This document shows positions 19,477 to 34,363 of a stretch of DNA of 64,000 nucleotides, one piece after another (the stretch's first letter is position 1; each line of letters begins with the position of its first letter). Origin of the DNA: Eremomyces bilateralis CBS 781.70 (taxonomy: Eukaryota > Ascomycota > Dothideomycetes > Eremomycetales > Eremomycetaceae); the NCBI RefSeq assembly GCF_010015585.1, contig NW_022985067.1, forward strand, positions 642,808 through 706,807. Direction: 5' to 3'. Both the position numbers and the translations under genes were made by a program. The notes under the pieces are model-generated. The model saw nothing but the letters and a program-made list of their open reading frames with translations, was not told the DNA's origin and did no database searches.

Positions 19477-22400
19477 TTACACTTCTTCCGCTTCCGCCAT
19501 GATCCTCTCCCCTTCATCCAGCAAATCCATGATCATCCCCAGATCCCCCACCATCTCCTTCGCCTGCGCCTTCAGCAACAACTTCTCTGCATTGGCAGGC
19601 AAGCCCAGGAATGCGGGCGGTTCTCGCTCAGGCAGGACGTTGACCCAGTCCATAAACGCTTTCCACGACGTTTGCGGCGGTACGGCGAGGCCATTCTCCG
19701 CGTCTTTGCTCGGCTGAACGAGGAGATGGTTTTCCTCGAATGCATCGGGCGTCATGAAGGATGAGACGAGATTGCTCAGGACCGCGTGATCCTCTTCGTC
19801 ATCGATTTTGCCGCCGTACATCTCCGTGATAAGAACGCGTATGATGTCCCATGGGATGGAAGTGGGGTTGATGTTGGAGCGGGATTGGGCGGCGGAATCG
19901 ACCCAGTAGTCAATGATAAATGCGCAGCATTCGTACTATTGAATTCGTGTTAGCGACAATTGAGGATACTTTGTGAGGCGGAACACTTACGTCGCTGTCA
20001 TTGAACTCCCAGAACCCCTTCCAACCCAACCGCGGCGCATACCGCAACCTCTCCTGCACCACCGCATGTAGGAAAGAGAGCAAAAAGTATATTCTTGCTC
20101 TCTCGACCGGCTCCTGCGTAGCTCGGTTCGCCGCGCTAGCAAGCGAATCTTTCATGTTCGCCCGAATGCCTGCTGGCTGCTCATACATCAAGACTCGGCT
20201 TGCCCGGAGCAAATTGACCGGGATCTTTGGACTGGTCTCCATGCTCAAAAACAGGCGGAAATCCTTGTGCGGCTTCAACGAGTCGATGCGTTTCTCAAGA
20301 CTCTGAAGCCAGGTGGGTGCAAGATGCACGTTTTTGACGAGCACCCACGAGCCGGTTGCTGCGGCGTTGCTCACTGCCTTGTCTGCACTGGCGAGGCCTT
20401 CCGAAGAACCCATCGCAATGTTCGTGCAATGAACACCCATGCGCTCGACGAGGTTGTCGACCTTGTAGCTGGCGTCGAAACCAGGAGACGAACTGAGTGC
20501 GATGGGCGTAGTTGACTGGACTTGGTCCACTATATCGCCCAGATCTCCAGACGCGTCGAGGAGATCTTTACCGAAGACGGTGGTCACAAAACGCTCCACC
20601 GCAGGAACAAGACGGTCAATGCGGAAGATTTTGACCAGCACGAGTGACCGCAGTTGTTGATCGTATCGGTCGACATTGGAGCTCCATACCGGTGGGATAT
20701 GTTGTTCGGCGAGTTCTTCGGTGGAAAACTTGTCCCAGGCTTCGGAAGGAATGGCGTTGATGTGGTCTTTGAACACCCGGAGCTTCATTGCTCTCGCCAT
20801 TGCTTCATCCTTGCGCGTAGTCTCGGTAGACACATCGAGGCCTTCAAGGTCCTTGTCGAGCACCAAGTCAATTAAAGTTTTGTCCATCTTGAACGGAGCT
20901 GCTTGCGCAAGAAGCATCGCGAGCGTGACTCGATCCTTCTGCAAAAGTGACATGGAGGTACGCCGATAAGTGTTGATGAACAGCTCGCGAATGATGAGGT
21001 CGATCCGCGCTTGATGGTGCGTCTCCTTAGCTTGCCGCGCACGACTGAGGACGGTTTCGAAAATGTCGATGAAATACTGCAAGGAGAACTGGTAGAAATG
21101 ATTGATGTGATGCACTTGCTCCAGAACAGCAAAGATTGCAGCGCATGAGCGAGCAATGCCAGTGTACTGTAGGGTAATGTTCTCGACTTCAGTCATAACA
21201 CCTTCTGTCTCTTCAACCTTGGCACTGATTTCTCCCGCTTCTTTTTTGAGTGTTTCAAGGGTCTCAATAACATTGTCATCATCGAGGATATTGCCCCGAG
21301 ACTCGTTAAGGGCCTGCAATAGCTGCTTCTCAAGCTGTCGGAGATGAACGTTGAACTCTCCCTGCATCTTGATGAGGTTCGAGCGCCTCTCATCGACATC
21401 TGGTCTTTCGGACTTGAGCACCTCATTGAGCGATTGGGTTCGAAGACTGCTTTGGGTAATGGTGAAGTTGACAAAGGTGGTGCGGCTGCAGATATCCGGT
21501 GCGAAGGTCGCTGAGGGATCCCGGGTTGACAGGTACAATTTGAATGAAGGCGAAAAATCGATCTCTTGCTTTCCAAGTTGGATAAGAACACGGCCACCGG
21601 TCTTCTGGTATTCTTTGTTCAGGACATGAGTCAGGATTGGATCGAGATGCTCGGCATCTTGGATGAGAATCGGGTTGCCAAATCGTAATGAGCTCTCGAG
21701 TTGCTTCACGAAGGAATCGTCTAAGAAGCTGGTGACGGTGAGACGGCGGTCCTTGCACTCATTCTGTAGGAACTCGTTCACTCGGCCCGATGGATCGATG
21801 ATGAGAGGATAACGGTTGAACCTCTTGAGGATGATTGCGTTCTCCGTGCACAGATCATCCACAGGCAACGTATTCGCCTGCCATTTCAAGCGCTCATCCG
21901 CGGAAGAGAGATATTCCGTAACTGGGTTGAGAGGCTTGAACTTGATTCCGGAAAGCGTGAGCTGTTGGCGCCAGTCATCACTCATCTTCTGGCGGTATTG
22001 TTGGTCGTAGAAGCCTCCATACGTGACGAAGGCCGCCGCAACGAGAACGTCGCCAACAAGCGTGTCAATCTGTGTCTCAAACGACTTGCTCGTCTCCTCC
22101 CAACGCCCTCGCTCCGAAGACAAGCTCTCAAGAAGTCTGACGCTTCGGTCCACCTTGTTTTGCACTCTCTTCATCTCCGTTGAGATGGATTGGGTTTGGC
22201 TGATCAAGGCCGCATATTCCTCCTTGTATCGTCCAATGCTCGCCTCGAGCCTCTTAACTTCGTTCTCAACAGCCATCGCCTCCGCCTTGGTTTGCTCCGA
22301 ATCATCCTGCAGCTGGACAACCTCCTCGCGGAGTGGTCCGACTCGATCAAGAATCTCGGAGAAGTTGACTTGAGCCTCGACCCATTGTACAAGAGGACCG

Positions 22401-25400
22401 CATGCCCTGCTTGCACGATTAACCCGTTCGAAGGTGAACTCCTCCTTAGACAGGAACTCGTTCCTCATACGAACACGGAGGTTCTTCGTCATTTGGGCCT
22501 CATTGTCGTAGGTAACAATGCTAGCAATAAAATCGTCGCGACGGATGATTGCTTGAATGGCCCTCCAATCTGCAGCTTTATGTCCTAGCAGTGTGCAGAC
22601 AGACTCCAATGCGAGCTTCACGCCAGCCGGAGGGCTCGTCATGGATCTGACCTCAGTCAAATGCTGCCTCTTGATGTTGCTGACGCTCTTCTGCGCTTCG
22701 AGGACTGCCGGTTCTGCCCTCGCCAGATCCTGCTCCACGACTGCGCGACGAGCAGTGATTTCCTGCTCTTGCTTCTCCAACGCTTCCCGGATTTCAAGTG
22801 ACGCCGCTTTGCGCTTCTCCGCTTCACGTTGATCCGCAATCATCCGTTGGAGTTTCTCGTTTGCTTCGGCATCCTTTCGCTCTAATTGGCTCTTCTTATC
22901 AGCAAGGCTATGCCGAAGATCGCGGACTTTGTCGACAGTCTCGCGCAATTTGTCCAGACCAACGTTCAAATGCCGCTGTTGCTCCTCTAGGTCTTCTCGT
23001 TTCTCGTGGTGGAGTTTCGCGTATTGTGCCACAAAGTCTAGGAAGTGACGAGGTGTGAGATACGTCGTCTTGTTATGCTGCTTCTGGAGGCGGGAGTTGA
23101 GATGGGCAATTGAATGATGTATGAAGACCATAGAGTTGACCACTGCATCGCGATGTGAAGGCGGGAGGATGAGGTCTGGGTATGCCGCAGGCAGGGTATC
23201 GGGCGCCGTGTAAGACGATCGATCCAGGTCGATTGATTGTGTGAGTTCCGAACCAACCTGGAATAGAGCTTGATCTGACCAGTCGCCGAACCAATTAAGG
23301 ACGCAACGATTGAACAGTGCAGGGCTAGTGGCGGCTTTGGATGAAAGACCTTCTTCTGGCGGATTCATTGTGAAGACGACGTGCAAATTCTTGATGATCT
23401 GCTGCGTGAACCACTTATAGAGCTCCTCATTGGAGTCAAGGAGGAGACCTTGCCTCTGAGCCCCTTCACGACACGATGTCATGAGCGTGGCGTATTCGTC
23501 GCCTTCGAACAATCCAGGAACCTCAGCATTGGCAAGCAGCGTATTCATGCGTTCCAAGAAGCCAGAATCCAAGACGTTCGACTCATCCATGATGAAGCAA
23601 ATCTTCTCGCCTTTGCAGCCACATCTTCGAAGCACGTTTCGAAGGTCGTCATCGAAATCGGCCGCTGAGTATTTTCCGTGCACTTTGATCTGATAGACCA
23701 TCAGGCCGTTCATCCATGCGACAAACCGGGACAGGGTCGTCTTTCCACTTCCGCTGACTCCAATAAGGATAAGATGACCTTGTGGTTGACGGAAGACACG
23801 GTCAATACGGAGGACATGTTCCAAGACATCATTGAACAAGATCAATGGCACGTCGAGCTCTTCCTCGCAGAATGTCTTGAGTCTCGCTTTTACGAATTCG
23901 CGGAGTTCGCCTCTGTCCACGGGCACGTAGTTCTTGGAAAGCCAATTCGAGAATAGAATCGGTCCACCAAGTGATTTTTCTTCATCAATGACAGGGAAGT
24001 GCTCCAGCGCCACGCGGCGAATACAATCCTCAGTCCAGTTTCGCTCGTCCTCGTCCACGAGTCGATCCTGGAATAATCGTAAAGCTTCGTGGGCCCAGAT
24101 GCGAACCAGGCCCTCCACAGACAGGTTCTCCAGTGGCTTGATCGCTTCGTAGAGACCTCTCACCCAGCGGGTTAGTTCACGAGGAGAATAGACGTAGTGG
24201 GGTTGGATGTCTGGCGTAAAGCGTTTCTGCGACTCGGCATAAAGCTGAACCATAGCCTTCGTGAGAGCATCTGCATGACCACGCAGGGAGGGAAGAATCT
24301 TGAGCACGGCATTGTTGAATGTCCCATAGATTTGGAGCAGAGACTGCTGTCCGGGATAATCGACCATGATTAAAGGAGCATGTCGTAGGAAACGTGAGCC
24401 CATCGGCGTCCGGCCGGCATCCGTAGGAGGGTTACATGCGCCAACAAATTGAATGCGGTCCAAGGTCACCCATGTCTTGTCAGTTGTCCTCCAGAAACCG
24501 TTTTGCTCCACCAACTGTCGGAGGAAGGAGATGGCACGTTGAGTACCATACTTGTCCGGGGCCGGAAGATTGATTTCGTCACAGAAGACGACGAGCCACC
24601 TGCCGATCTGCCGAGGCGAGAGAATAACCCCGTTGAGTGTTTTCTTATACTCACAGTGTTGTTCAAAGGTCTTAACGAGCAGCTCGGGGGTCGTTGCACT
24701 TGAGAAGTTCAGACCGACGGTTTCCATGTTTGGAAGTTTCCTGAGCGCGCTAAACAGCGTCATCGTCTTGCCTGATCCAGGTGGACCGCACAGCAGCAGA
24801 GGCTTGTGTTCAGCGAGCCATGAGTAGAGGACTTCTTCGTGTCTCACCGTATCCAATGTTGGAATGACAACGTCCGTCTGGGTAACCGAATGGGTGTTCA
24901 CTTCAATCGCCGGCACCTGGTTCTGCCACATAGTCCATTCAGCCCTTGGCAATAACACTTCGTAGTCGATAAGGGAGGACGCATCGGTCAAGACAGGAAC
25001 ATCGACGGTGGTCAAGCCAGCAACCATGTCTCCAAACGTCTTGCGGTCAGCCAACGGGCAATCCCCAACTAGAGACCAGACGAGCGCGATGAGCAGCTTT
25101 TTAGACAAAAACGCTTCGATCTGCTCCAGCTCGAGCGGGAAGTCCGCATGCTGGATGTTGTACTCCAAAATAGTCCGGCATGCTTTGTTGAGCAACGAGA
25201 AAAGCGTATTGAGCGCTCGGATCGCGGTGAATTCCATAATATGACGGAAGTTGCGCGCTTGCTCGAGAGTCTTCTCGATGAAGTTGTCGCGATCGACTTT
25301 AGCCTGGAGGAAATCGGCAACGTGGGATTGAACCAGAAGGTTCTTCTGCTGCAGCTCGGCTGGGGGAACGGAATCGTCCTCCACGTCTTCGATGGGAACT

Positions 25401-28400
25401 TGGCGGAGGTTGGCGAGATAGTTGGATATCATCATTTCCGTCGTTACAGTATCGGCACTAAACCAGACCATACCGCAGCGACTGACGGTAGCCAATGTCG
25501 CGTACTTGAGAGTCTCGACTTCGAACATAATCCGGACATTGGGAGGAAGGCTCAAACGCTCCCCATTGGGTAGAGTGAGGAGCTTGTTGTCGTCCAAGAC
25601 CGAATTCAAGTTCTCGACCCATTCAGGGTCAACATCTCCATCGAAAATGATCCAGTGTCTCCTGGTATCTTCGCCGCGAAGGTTATCGACAATCTTCCGC
25701 AGGATGCTCGTGAATAAACCGTCGGTCCATTCTCTCGTCGTGCTATCCAATGTGCCGTACAGCTCTTCTTTTGACATGACTTTCGGGTCAATGACATGGG
25801 ACACTCCTTCGACGCCTTCGACTTTCTGAAGCGCTTGTAATAACACGCTCCACGCGCTGGATTTTCCTGACCCAGATGCACCGACCATCATCACACCGTG
25901 ATGCAACCCCTGAATCTGGAAGAGCTGAAGGGTTTTTGCCAGCCAGTCATCATTGACAACGAGTCTCCTCTCTGCAGCAACTTCTTTGATGGCCTCCTTG
26001 AGGTCATTCAAAGGTGCAGGGACATACTCAACGCCTGGGAATGAGTCATGCTCAATTTTATGCATTTCAATCACATCTTGCCCAATTAGCTTTGGTCCCA
26101 TGGTTTCCCGGAGGCTTTGCACGATGATCTGGGGTTCCACAACGTCTTCTTTTAGACTCTCGCTATCCTGAGAAGCCAGTCTTGCTCGCTTCAAGCCACC
26201 AGAGCTGACCAGCACACTCTTTAACGCACGCAGGCCGAAGTCGTAATGTGCCTGCTTCGATAACCGCCGAGCGCATAGATCGAAGAACGGAACCGTTTGT
26301 CGGGAGAGTTCTTTGGCACAGGAGAAACCTTGCGAGTAAAGCATGACCTCCGCAATGAGCTCCTTGTCCGGCTTCGACATGGCGACACTCCGGAAAAGCT
26401 TCTTCAGGTTATCCGGAAGGTTGGATCGGCCGGCATACCCTGGATTCATGGTGATGAAGATTCCCGTGTTCGGCTCCACGCGAAGATTCCGTCCAATGAG
26501 GTCGATCTGATGTTTGGGGTCCTGTTGTCCCTTTCGGAGACCCAGCTGGATGTTTTGGATTTGCTGAGACACAGCCGACAGGATCCGCTCTTCGAGACGG
26601 TTAAATTCGTCGAAGCAACCCCATGCCCCGACTTGACAGATACCGAGGAAGATGCGTCCCATTGCTTGGAAATCGAACGTGTCGTCACAACAGAACACGA
26701 GCGTAAAGCGTCCCAGTTGAAGCCCGAGTGCCTTGACGGACTCAGTCTTACCAGTTCCTGCGGGTCCGTACGGCGAACCTCCGAGACGTTGGGATAGAGC
26801 CTGTGTGAGAGTCATGAAGCATCGGTCCGTAAGTGGAGTGCGAACGAGACGATCAGCAACGCCGAGATATTCGTACCCGTACACGAGGCTGGCATTGGTC
26901 ATGTCGACGTTCAGTCGCTTCAAAAGCTCCTGATCTGGCTTGTACGCATACCGCATCTGGGCTAACCAAAGGTAATGTGATGGCGAGTCTGCATGCACTT
27001 TCTGCAGATTCTCCGTCACATCGCGCTGGTGCACGAACTCCGTGATCAAATGCTCGTACTTCTTTCTCTGCAACGCATCGAGGTCGGTGAGTACGCCGCC
27101 AGCGAGAATGCGAAGCAGCGCAAGTTGTTGTGAGTGAAGCGCGGACAGTCCCTCGCCGCCGCTACGTAAGCACGCTTCCACAGAGTTGGTCCAGCAGACC
27201 TGCGACCCAAGAACGACGATTTGGGCGGGGAACGTCGAAACGTATTCATCGAATGAAGCTGCATCGATCGTCGGCGCAGCGAGGATTTCTGTAAACTGAG
27301 CTACGGCGTCTGCAAGGAGCTCTGCGAGAGTCGTCTTCATGCTAAGTTCCAGAGCGGCGAGCCACTCGTTAACTTTAGGGATCTTAACAAGGGAGACTTC
27401 ACGCCTGAGCATCACTTGCTCACCCTCTCGCGATGTCAACCCCAAGATTATGTTGTCGTCATTTGTGATGAGGCCTGCGATGCCGGCGAACATCTTTCGG
27501 AGATGCTTGGCGACACGTGTAGTGTTGTTACTGTTGCCGATAATCTCCAACAGATCCTCGTCCCCGACGAAGTAGAACCGAGGGAACGAGACGCGCTCGC
27601 GCTCGAGATACTCTCCAAGCGCTTTCTGGATCTTGCCGAGGAGCTGCGCTAACCGCTCAAGTTTCTCCTGGACTCCCGGGATGGTGAGCACTTCCAGAAC
27701 GAACGGCGAACGAACGACCTTCTTCATCAGGTCGAGGAACTCGGAGTTGATGTTCTGGAATCGGCCGGACTCCATCGGAAGCAGGTGCTTGATATCTGCG
27801 TTGCCGGTGAACACGCCTTCGAGATAAACCCATTGCCGCTGCACATCGATCCAAACATCGAAAAGCACATGGACCCGATTCAGCTTCTCTTCCCAGTTGC
27901 TTGCCTCTTCCTCGAACTCCTTATAGTACGGGGAATGACGCATCGCCTGCAACGAGTTGAGATTCTCGCTACACTTCGCGAAGAGGTCGTCCCATCCTCG
28001 GATGAGCCGGCATTTCGTCTGGTAAGGGATCAAGTCCAATGCGTAGGTTGACCACGTTTCGCGAACCTGTCGCACGAACTCTTCGAGAGCCATTTCGCCT
28101 TGCGCTTGCGCGATCACGTCCCGGATGATATTCTCGGACGGACCGAGCTGCAGGTCCCAGACGTCGCCTAGGGTCATACTCAGCTGGCTATACCGCTTGC
28201 TAGGCTTCAACATCTTGAAGATCTTGATCCAGTGTCGCTCTCGGACGGCTTCGGATCGCATGTCTTGAAGGAGAGGATTGACCTTGAGTAGTTGGCGCAA
28301 CACGTTCTGGACGTGCTCGAACGCCGCATATTGCCGCATGCGAGCCGGCATATCTTTCGTCATCTGGATGAGTTCTTCCAGGCCCTTTCGCAGACGCCGA

Positions 28401-31400
28401 GGTTGGATGGAAGTCCATAGCGTCTCTCGAAGGTCGTTCAATCGCGACCAGATCGTGCTCAGTGCGCTCCAAACGGATTTGAAGTCTTGAACCTCCTCAA
28501 GAAGGGCTATTAACACTGTCTCCGGAGAACCGGGAAGATCAAGTGCCTCCTTCGCCTTCGCCACCATCTCGGACTCATTTCGAAGCTTCAGAAGCCGTGA
28601 ATCGAACGACTGCAGTCGTGAGCTGGCTTCCTCCGGAGGGATTGTCCCTGACACCGGTTTCTCTTCCGCCCACTCCCGTGCAACATCCGCGATCTTCTGG
28701 CTCACAGCCCGATCTTCCGCCACGATCTTGGCTCGCAGTGCATCGGTCTGATCCTGGACGATCTTGGCCTTTCGCTCGAGGATGTCGTTGAGCGTCGCCC
28801 ACTCATTCTCGACCTGATCGACATGTAGCCATTCGGACGGGAACTGATAGCGCTGACGGGACAGCGTCGTTTGGCCGGACCGGAAGGTTTCGATTTCCGG
28901 AGCCCATGTCTTGACGCGTCGTTTGCACTGCTGGACCGTGGTGATGAAGCTGACGGCGTGGGCGGTTGACGAAGCTTCCAGGGAATGCGTCTCGAGGTCT
29001 TTTCGCGCCTTCTCGAGCTCGTTGAAAACGTCTGTCATACGGGCACCCAGTCGCGAGGCGAAGTTGATGAGGATCTCATGTTGCCATTGGTCGTACTTGG
29101 CATTCACCTTCACCTGGACCTGCTCGTAATCGACCGTTAAGAACCGGCCGAATCTCTTGCTATTGGCCGATGTATCGAAGGTCGATCGGCTCTTCCGGAG
29201 CTCTTGGAGAAGTTGCAGCCACCGTGCGAGGTCGTCGCCGAGATTGTCGTAAACGTGCTCCGACCGGAGATCCCACAAGCTTTGAAACTGTAGCCATTTG
29301 GCAACGTACTCGCTAGTTTCGGCGACGCGAGCTTCCACGCTGCTGTACACCGTGGTCAGGCTATTGGCGCATTTGCTCGTGAGCTCGGAGAAGGTTTCCT
29401 CCACGCTGGCGTCAGTACTAGTCTCAACTCGCAATTCATATCGGGTTGCTTTGATCTTCGGCAGCGCGCAGATGATGGATAGCCATTTATGCAGCTGCTC
29501 GAGCCAACTGGCCCTAGCGAATTCCAGCGGTGGGTCCAAGTATATCAATTGATTCTTCATGCAGACCTCTAGTAGAATCGCGTTCAACTGCGGCAGGTAC
29601 TTCGAGGGCTCTTTGTCTGGCTCGGCTTGCTTGAGGCGAGCCTTGGCCGCGTCGGACAATTCCTCAGAATCAAAGAGCTCAATCCATTCGGCGATGGCAT
29701 GGTCTAAACGCGCCCGCAGAATATCTGCGACGCGGTCATTCATCCCAGCAACCCAATGAGGGAGGTTGACATAGTTTTCGAGATTTAGTTGATCGACCGC
29801 GCCCTGGATGGTCCCAAGATGTCTTAGCAGGTCTTCGCTGGTGCAGTGGCAGGTCTCCAGGTCGCGCAGCGCAGCTTGGACGGTTGCGAATATTGACGCC
29901 AGGGTAGCGACCTTCGTTTGCAACAGCGATACTGCCGAGGCGAACTCGCGGATAAATTGGACGTGTTTGCTCTCGCCCCTCGAAACGGGTGCGGAGCCGT
30001 CTGCCGAAGGGCCGGCCGGGAACGGCTGGCGGAAGTGGATGTCGTAGGAATGGACAATTGATTCCCATCGCAGCGGAATTCCTTTGGCAATCAAGCTTTG
30101 AGCGTCGTTTTGATATCCGGAGAGGAGTAAGGAAACGTCGGTCATGCCGCTGATGACGCGGGATGTTTGCGAGTAGGTCCGAACCGATTCCATGAGAGAG
30201 ACTGCGAATGGGTATACGCGCTTTGCCTCCTTCGAGATGTTCGCAATGGCGTGAGGAACCTGATAGTTCAGCCAGAGTAAATTGCGGACCTCCTTGAACA
30301 GCGTGATGATCTGAGGATCGAAGTTTACCGCGATTTCGTAAAGGTTTCCAGACGCTCTTGTCTTGTTGATTGCGAATAGTCTTCCCGAGATTGTAAGATT
30401 CCGTCTTGCAACCTCATGAAGCCATGCGTCGAACACGGGTCTCGTGTCGAGCTTCTTTCGGAACATGTTGCTTTCGCTCTGCAACTTCTGCCCCTCTGCA
30501 TGGAGATCCCATTCTTTGCCAAGAATATCCTCGACGCGCTTCATGTACCCTTCCAACTGCCTCTCGATTTGCCGGGCCCAGATCACGGCGCCTGACACGG
30601 GGGGTAGGTCATGAAGCTGAGCCATCCCGTGGGCCTCGGAGTGGCCATACTGCTGCTTAAATCGTTCATGAAGCGCCGAGATGTCCGCTTTCACGTTGTC
30701 GATGAGCTGCGTTTGATATTCATGAATGGCGCTGCGAATTTTCGGTCGGACAAAGAGCGCATTGAACTTGGAGAAGACCCGAAACATTTCGTTCGCGTTC
30801 CGGGCAGTCGCAAGGCGATCCCGTAGTCGTGCGATGATGGAGTTCTCCACTCGTTGGGTCCGGTCATTGTAGGCAACTTCAGCGTGAGCCCACGTCTGCG
30901 TCCCCTCCATGGTAACATCGAGGACATCAATGTCTTTAACAGCAGCGTATGCTTGGGCAACCTCCTCGACAGCGTCAACATCGCCCATCTCCGCGACAAG
31001 AACAGCATGGGTGCCATTGATCGAATCGGACAGATCTTTGACGACACCAGAGCTCGCAGGACCAAGCACGTTGATGATGGTTCTCTGGAGCTGTTCGTGG
31101 TTGTGGCGGAATTGGCCGATATATTGGAGTCGCTCTTTCGTCTTCAGATGGTTTGCGTTGACCTTGACGGGGATGAAACCATCTTTTCGGCGTTTCAATG
31201 TCTCTCGAGCGACATTCGTGAATCCCCTCAGTTGGTCTTCCCAAGCAATCCAGATTCCGTTCGTGATTTCAATGACCTGCTGGAACTCGCGGTACTCCAG
31301 GTGCATAAGTCGCCGTCCATTGACCAGAGAATGGATCTTCGCGTCCAGGTCGCTAGAAATGGCCTCGACAAATGGAATCGCTCGTTTAATCGGATATGGT

Positions 31401-32676
31401 GACGCGCGGAGCTTCTTATTCAGGTGCGAGAATATGAGGATAATCGCCTCTTTCACCTTTGCCAGCGACTGGGAGGATAGCAGCTCTTCCAAGGGAAAAT
31501 CGCGCATAAGCAAGTTGTACTTCTGCACCATTTCCATCGTCTCTTTCAGTCCTGTGTCTGCGCTGAAGCTAACCGTAGCTTGGAATCGTTTGGCATGCCG
31601 CAAGACTTCCAGAGTCAACCGCACCCCATCGCTCCGCAATTGCTCTTCGATATTCTCCAGCGCCGACTCGAAGCTGATCCAAAAATTAATCTCTTGCGAG
31701 GCACTTCCTGTTGCTGGATCCCGTGTCGTCTTGGTGATAGTTTGAATGTTCCGGATCCAACCGTTCACCGTGGCTTGCAACTGGTTCAACAAATGGGCAT
31801 CGGTGAACAACTTCTGGGGAACCAAATCTATTTTAGGACGATCGTCTGAGCGTGTCTGGGCTGCATCCAGTCCCATCTGAATAAGCGGGTGCATCGGTAG
31901 CGATAAAGCCGGGATCTCAATGTTCTGCTGCAGATGTTGAAGGCTGAGTTCGAGCTCGGCCAGCTTCTTCTTCGCGCCAGGGATTCCGGTTCGAGAATCC
32001 GACTGGCCTTGAGATACCCATGGTCCTGATTCATCGAGTTGTCCCCGTTCGTATGCATCGAAGAATGGGCCGAGGGTGTGGTGAAGGAAGGAATGGAAGA
32101 CCTGAAATGGATTCGCTGCTGGGACGACCGAAGAAGACTGCGCTCCGGCCGCACTCAAGCCAGGGAGGTTTATCAGGCGAATCTGGTCGGCTATCGGGGC
32201 GCTGGGATCGAGCATTTCCGCTTGTTTGAGAAACGCGACGGACGTGACGCAAGTCGTGGTGGGCTTGAACTCCCCGGAGAGAACATATCGAAATCGGTCG
32301 CTGCTAAGTCCTGTATTGCTGTGATTAGTTACGCAGATAGAACCATGGTGAGATAAATCGCACCTTGCTCCCCATTCACAGCATCCGTATCATCTTCTAA
32401 ATATGCCTCTTTGAAGCAATATAGGGCAACAGCGCCCTCCTTGGAAAACCATGTACATTGCGAAAGGGTATTCTCAATTTGTGACGGGGTTAGGATGCTT
32501 CGATTCTGTTCCAAGTCCTCCTTCGTGGCGCCCAAAGTGACTTCCAGCACCCGAGTGATATGATCGAGGAGAATGTTCGGGTCGACAGCTGCGGGTGGTG
32601 AAGGGAGGCCGGGCGTGTCTGTTGGGGAGATGCCATTGGAGTTGACCCCTGGAATGACCGCCAGAGGGCCGTCCAT
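19477..32676 (-). CDS. nudA: Cytoplasmic dynein 1 heavy chain
   Basis: Exons 32364-32676, 19991-32310 and 19477-19935, with introns of 53 and 55 nt (GTGCGA and GTAAGT donors), encode 4363 residues, as in Aspergillus NudA. The tail and linker occupy roughly the first 1800 residues. The motor has P-loops [11 protein letters not shown] near residue 1950 (AAA1), [11 protein letters not shown] near 2245 (AAA2), [11 protein letters not shown] near 2615 (AAA3) and [13 protein letters not shown] near 2955 (AAA4), then the coiled-coil stalk and microtubule-binding region, then AAA5 and AAA6. All four P-loop lysines are present. It is the minus-end microtubule motor that moves nuclei, endosomes and spindles in hyphae. 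The last exon restores the C-terminal domain ([12 protein letters not shown] to the stop); reading through the last intron would truncate it. The long open frames on the opposite strand are shadows. Confidence 0.98.
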
Positions 32677-33350
32677 CGTGATTTAGGATAACAGTCGTGT
32701 TTCGGAAGGCATCTGTTGGTTAGGAGCTTGGTAGAGTGGAGGAGAGGAGGAGGAGAGGAGTGATAGAAGAAAGGGCGGTATGACGAGGAGAAATCATTCA
32801 CGATGGTTGTAGGAATGGAGATTGTAAACGTTTCGATCCATCGGTTGCAGTGAGAGTTTACAGTGAGAGTTTACGGCAGCCAGTAAGCAAGTCGCGTGTC
32901 GCGTTCAAGGGTCGCACCTGCCATGCGGCTTGACTAAACGTGGCGTACCAAGAAATAAACGGCAAAAGATTACAGAGTCGATCCAATCATAGAGCTCCAA
33001 AATTACATCTTGAAGCTTAGACCATCGACCTGACCTCGTGATGGAATTGGTGCCTCAGGCTTTTATCCTCGACTCTTGCTTTGGCGCGATGCATACAATA
33101 TCACAGGCACCTCAAGAAGTCAAGATAAATAACAGTGTTGGTCTGAGGCAAAGTTCTCGCTAGTGGTGGAGTACCTGATACTCTATTGCATTGCCTCATG
33201 TTAGGCAAGCTTGGCTAATTAACAATCCGCTCTCCTCGCACAATCCAATTATCGATTTGTCGTCGTTGTCTGACAGCACAGGGCAGGCCAGGGCAGGCCA
33301 GCATTTCGTGAGACTGCATAGAATTTATCATATATATGTGTGTCAGTTGT
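32677..33350. other. Intergenic region upstream of dynein gene
   Basis: About 670 bases between the dynein start and the FAD synthetase stop, both on the minus strand. It contains the dynein promoter and a ten-base direct duplication (GGGCAGGCCA at 33281 and 33291). No gene is evident. Confidence 0.5.
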
Positions 33351-34363
33351 CTATTTCTCTATCTCGCTATCATCAGCGATCGCGTCATCCAGATTCCCGC
33401 TCCCTTGATTATGATTGTGCTCCCTTCCCAACCGCTCCTCATCGTCGTCTACCAGCTCATACGCCGGTCGAAACTCGATCATCGACCGTCCGGACTCCGA
33501 TCGCGATTCGCGTCGTAGAGCCGGGTTTCGATGCGTGTCGGTGGTGCCTCCGAGAGACGTGTAGCCCTGGTCATACAACGGACAGTACGGGATATTCAAG
33601 TGTCGTATAAACTATCCCAGGTCAGTGTGCGGTGCGAGGGTCAGCGTCGGGTGGGAACGTACCGTCCAGATTTGAACATAGTGCCAATCAATCACTGGGT
33701 GAATCCGCATGAAGCTGGGCCATCCATGATCCGTCGGATCGAAGTGCGTCAAAAGTGCTCCGTGTGGATCGGTCCGTCGAGTGCCGACGAAGATGGCTCG
33801 GATGTTTGTGTGCTGGTCCAGGTACTCGGTAAAGGCCGCCTTCATCGGGGACGAATATCGCACCAGGGAAAGGTGATAGGTTTTACATGACGAGGCAACA
33901 AAGTCTTCAACCTCGCGGAAGGGGTCTGAGGACTGGATATATACGGTTTGGAGGAGAGTGGGGTTCGCGTCGTTGGGGGGTTGGAGAGTCGAGAGGGCCT
34001 GTCGGCGGTGGATAGCGCAGAGGTAGAGGATCAGGAGGACAAGGCAGTCTTTCCCGCCATTATAAGAAAGCGACAGCGCATTTAAACTAAAAGTACGATC
34101 AGCCACATCTTCAAACAAACAGGAGGACGGCAAGAGACACGATTTACATACCCATATCTGTCCAGAGCGCTGTCAATGACCCCCAATGCCACCTTCGTCT
34201 GTTCCTGTACCCTCTTCAATCTCTCCGATCCCGGCTTCTGTGCCAAGAACGCTGTTATTCGGGCATCGATCCGTTCGCAAAGCTCTGGCAGAGGGATATT
34301 GGACGGCTCATCGACCAATGGCGGGAAAGGGTAGGAGTCGGAGCGGTTTGTCGGAGCCTGCAT
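33351..34363 (-). CDS. fad1: FAD synthetase (FMN adenylyltransferase)
   Basis: Exons 34152-34363, 33663-34086 and 33351-33611, with introns GTATGT...TTTTAG and GTACGT...GATAG, give 298 residues, the usual length for yeast-type Fad1. The PAPS-reductase-like fold is marked by the pyrophosphate loop SLSYNGGKDCLVLL, by the segment FVGTRRTDPHGALLTHFDPTD, and by PSFMRIHPVIDWHYVQIW with LNIPYCPLYDQGYTSLGG, which reads across the last junction. It makes FAD from FMN and ATP. The acidic C-terminal tail is poorly conserved in the family. It is divergent from the sulfite reductase subunit gene at 35225, whose holoenzyme depends on flavins. Confidence 0.93.
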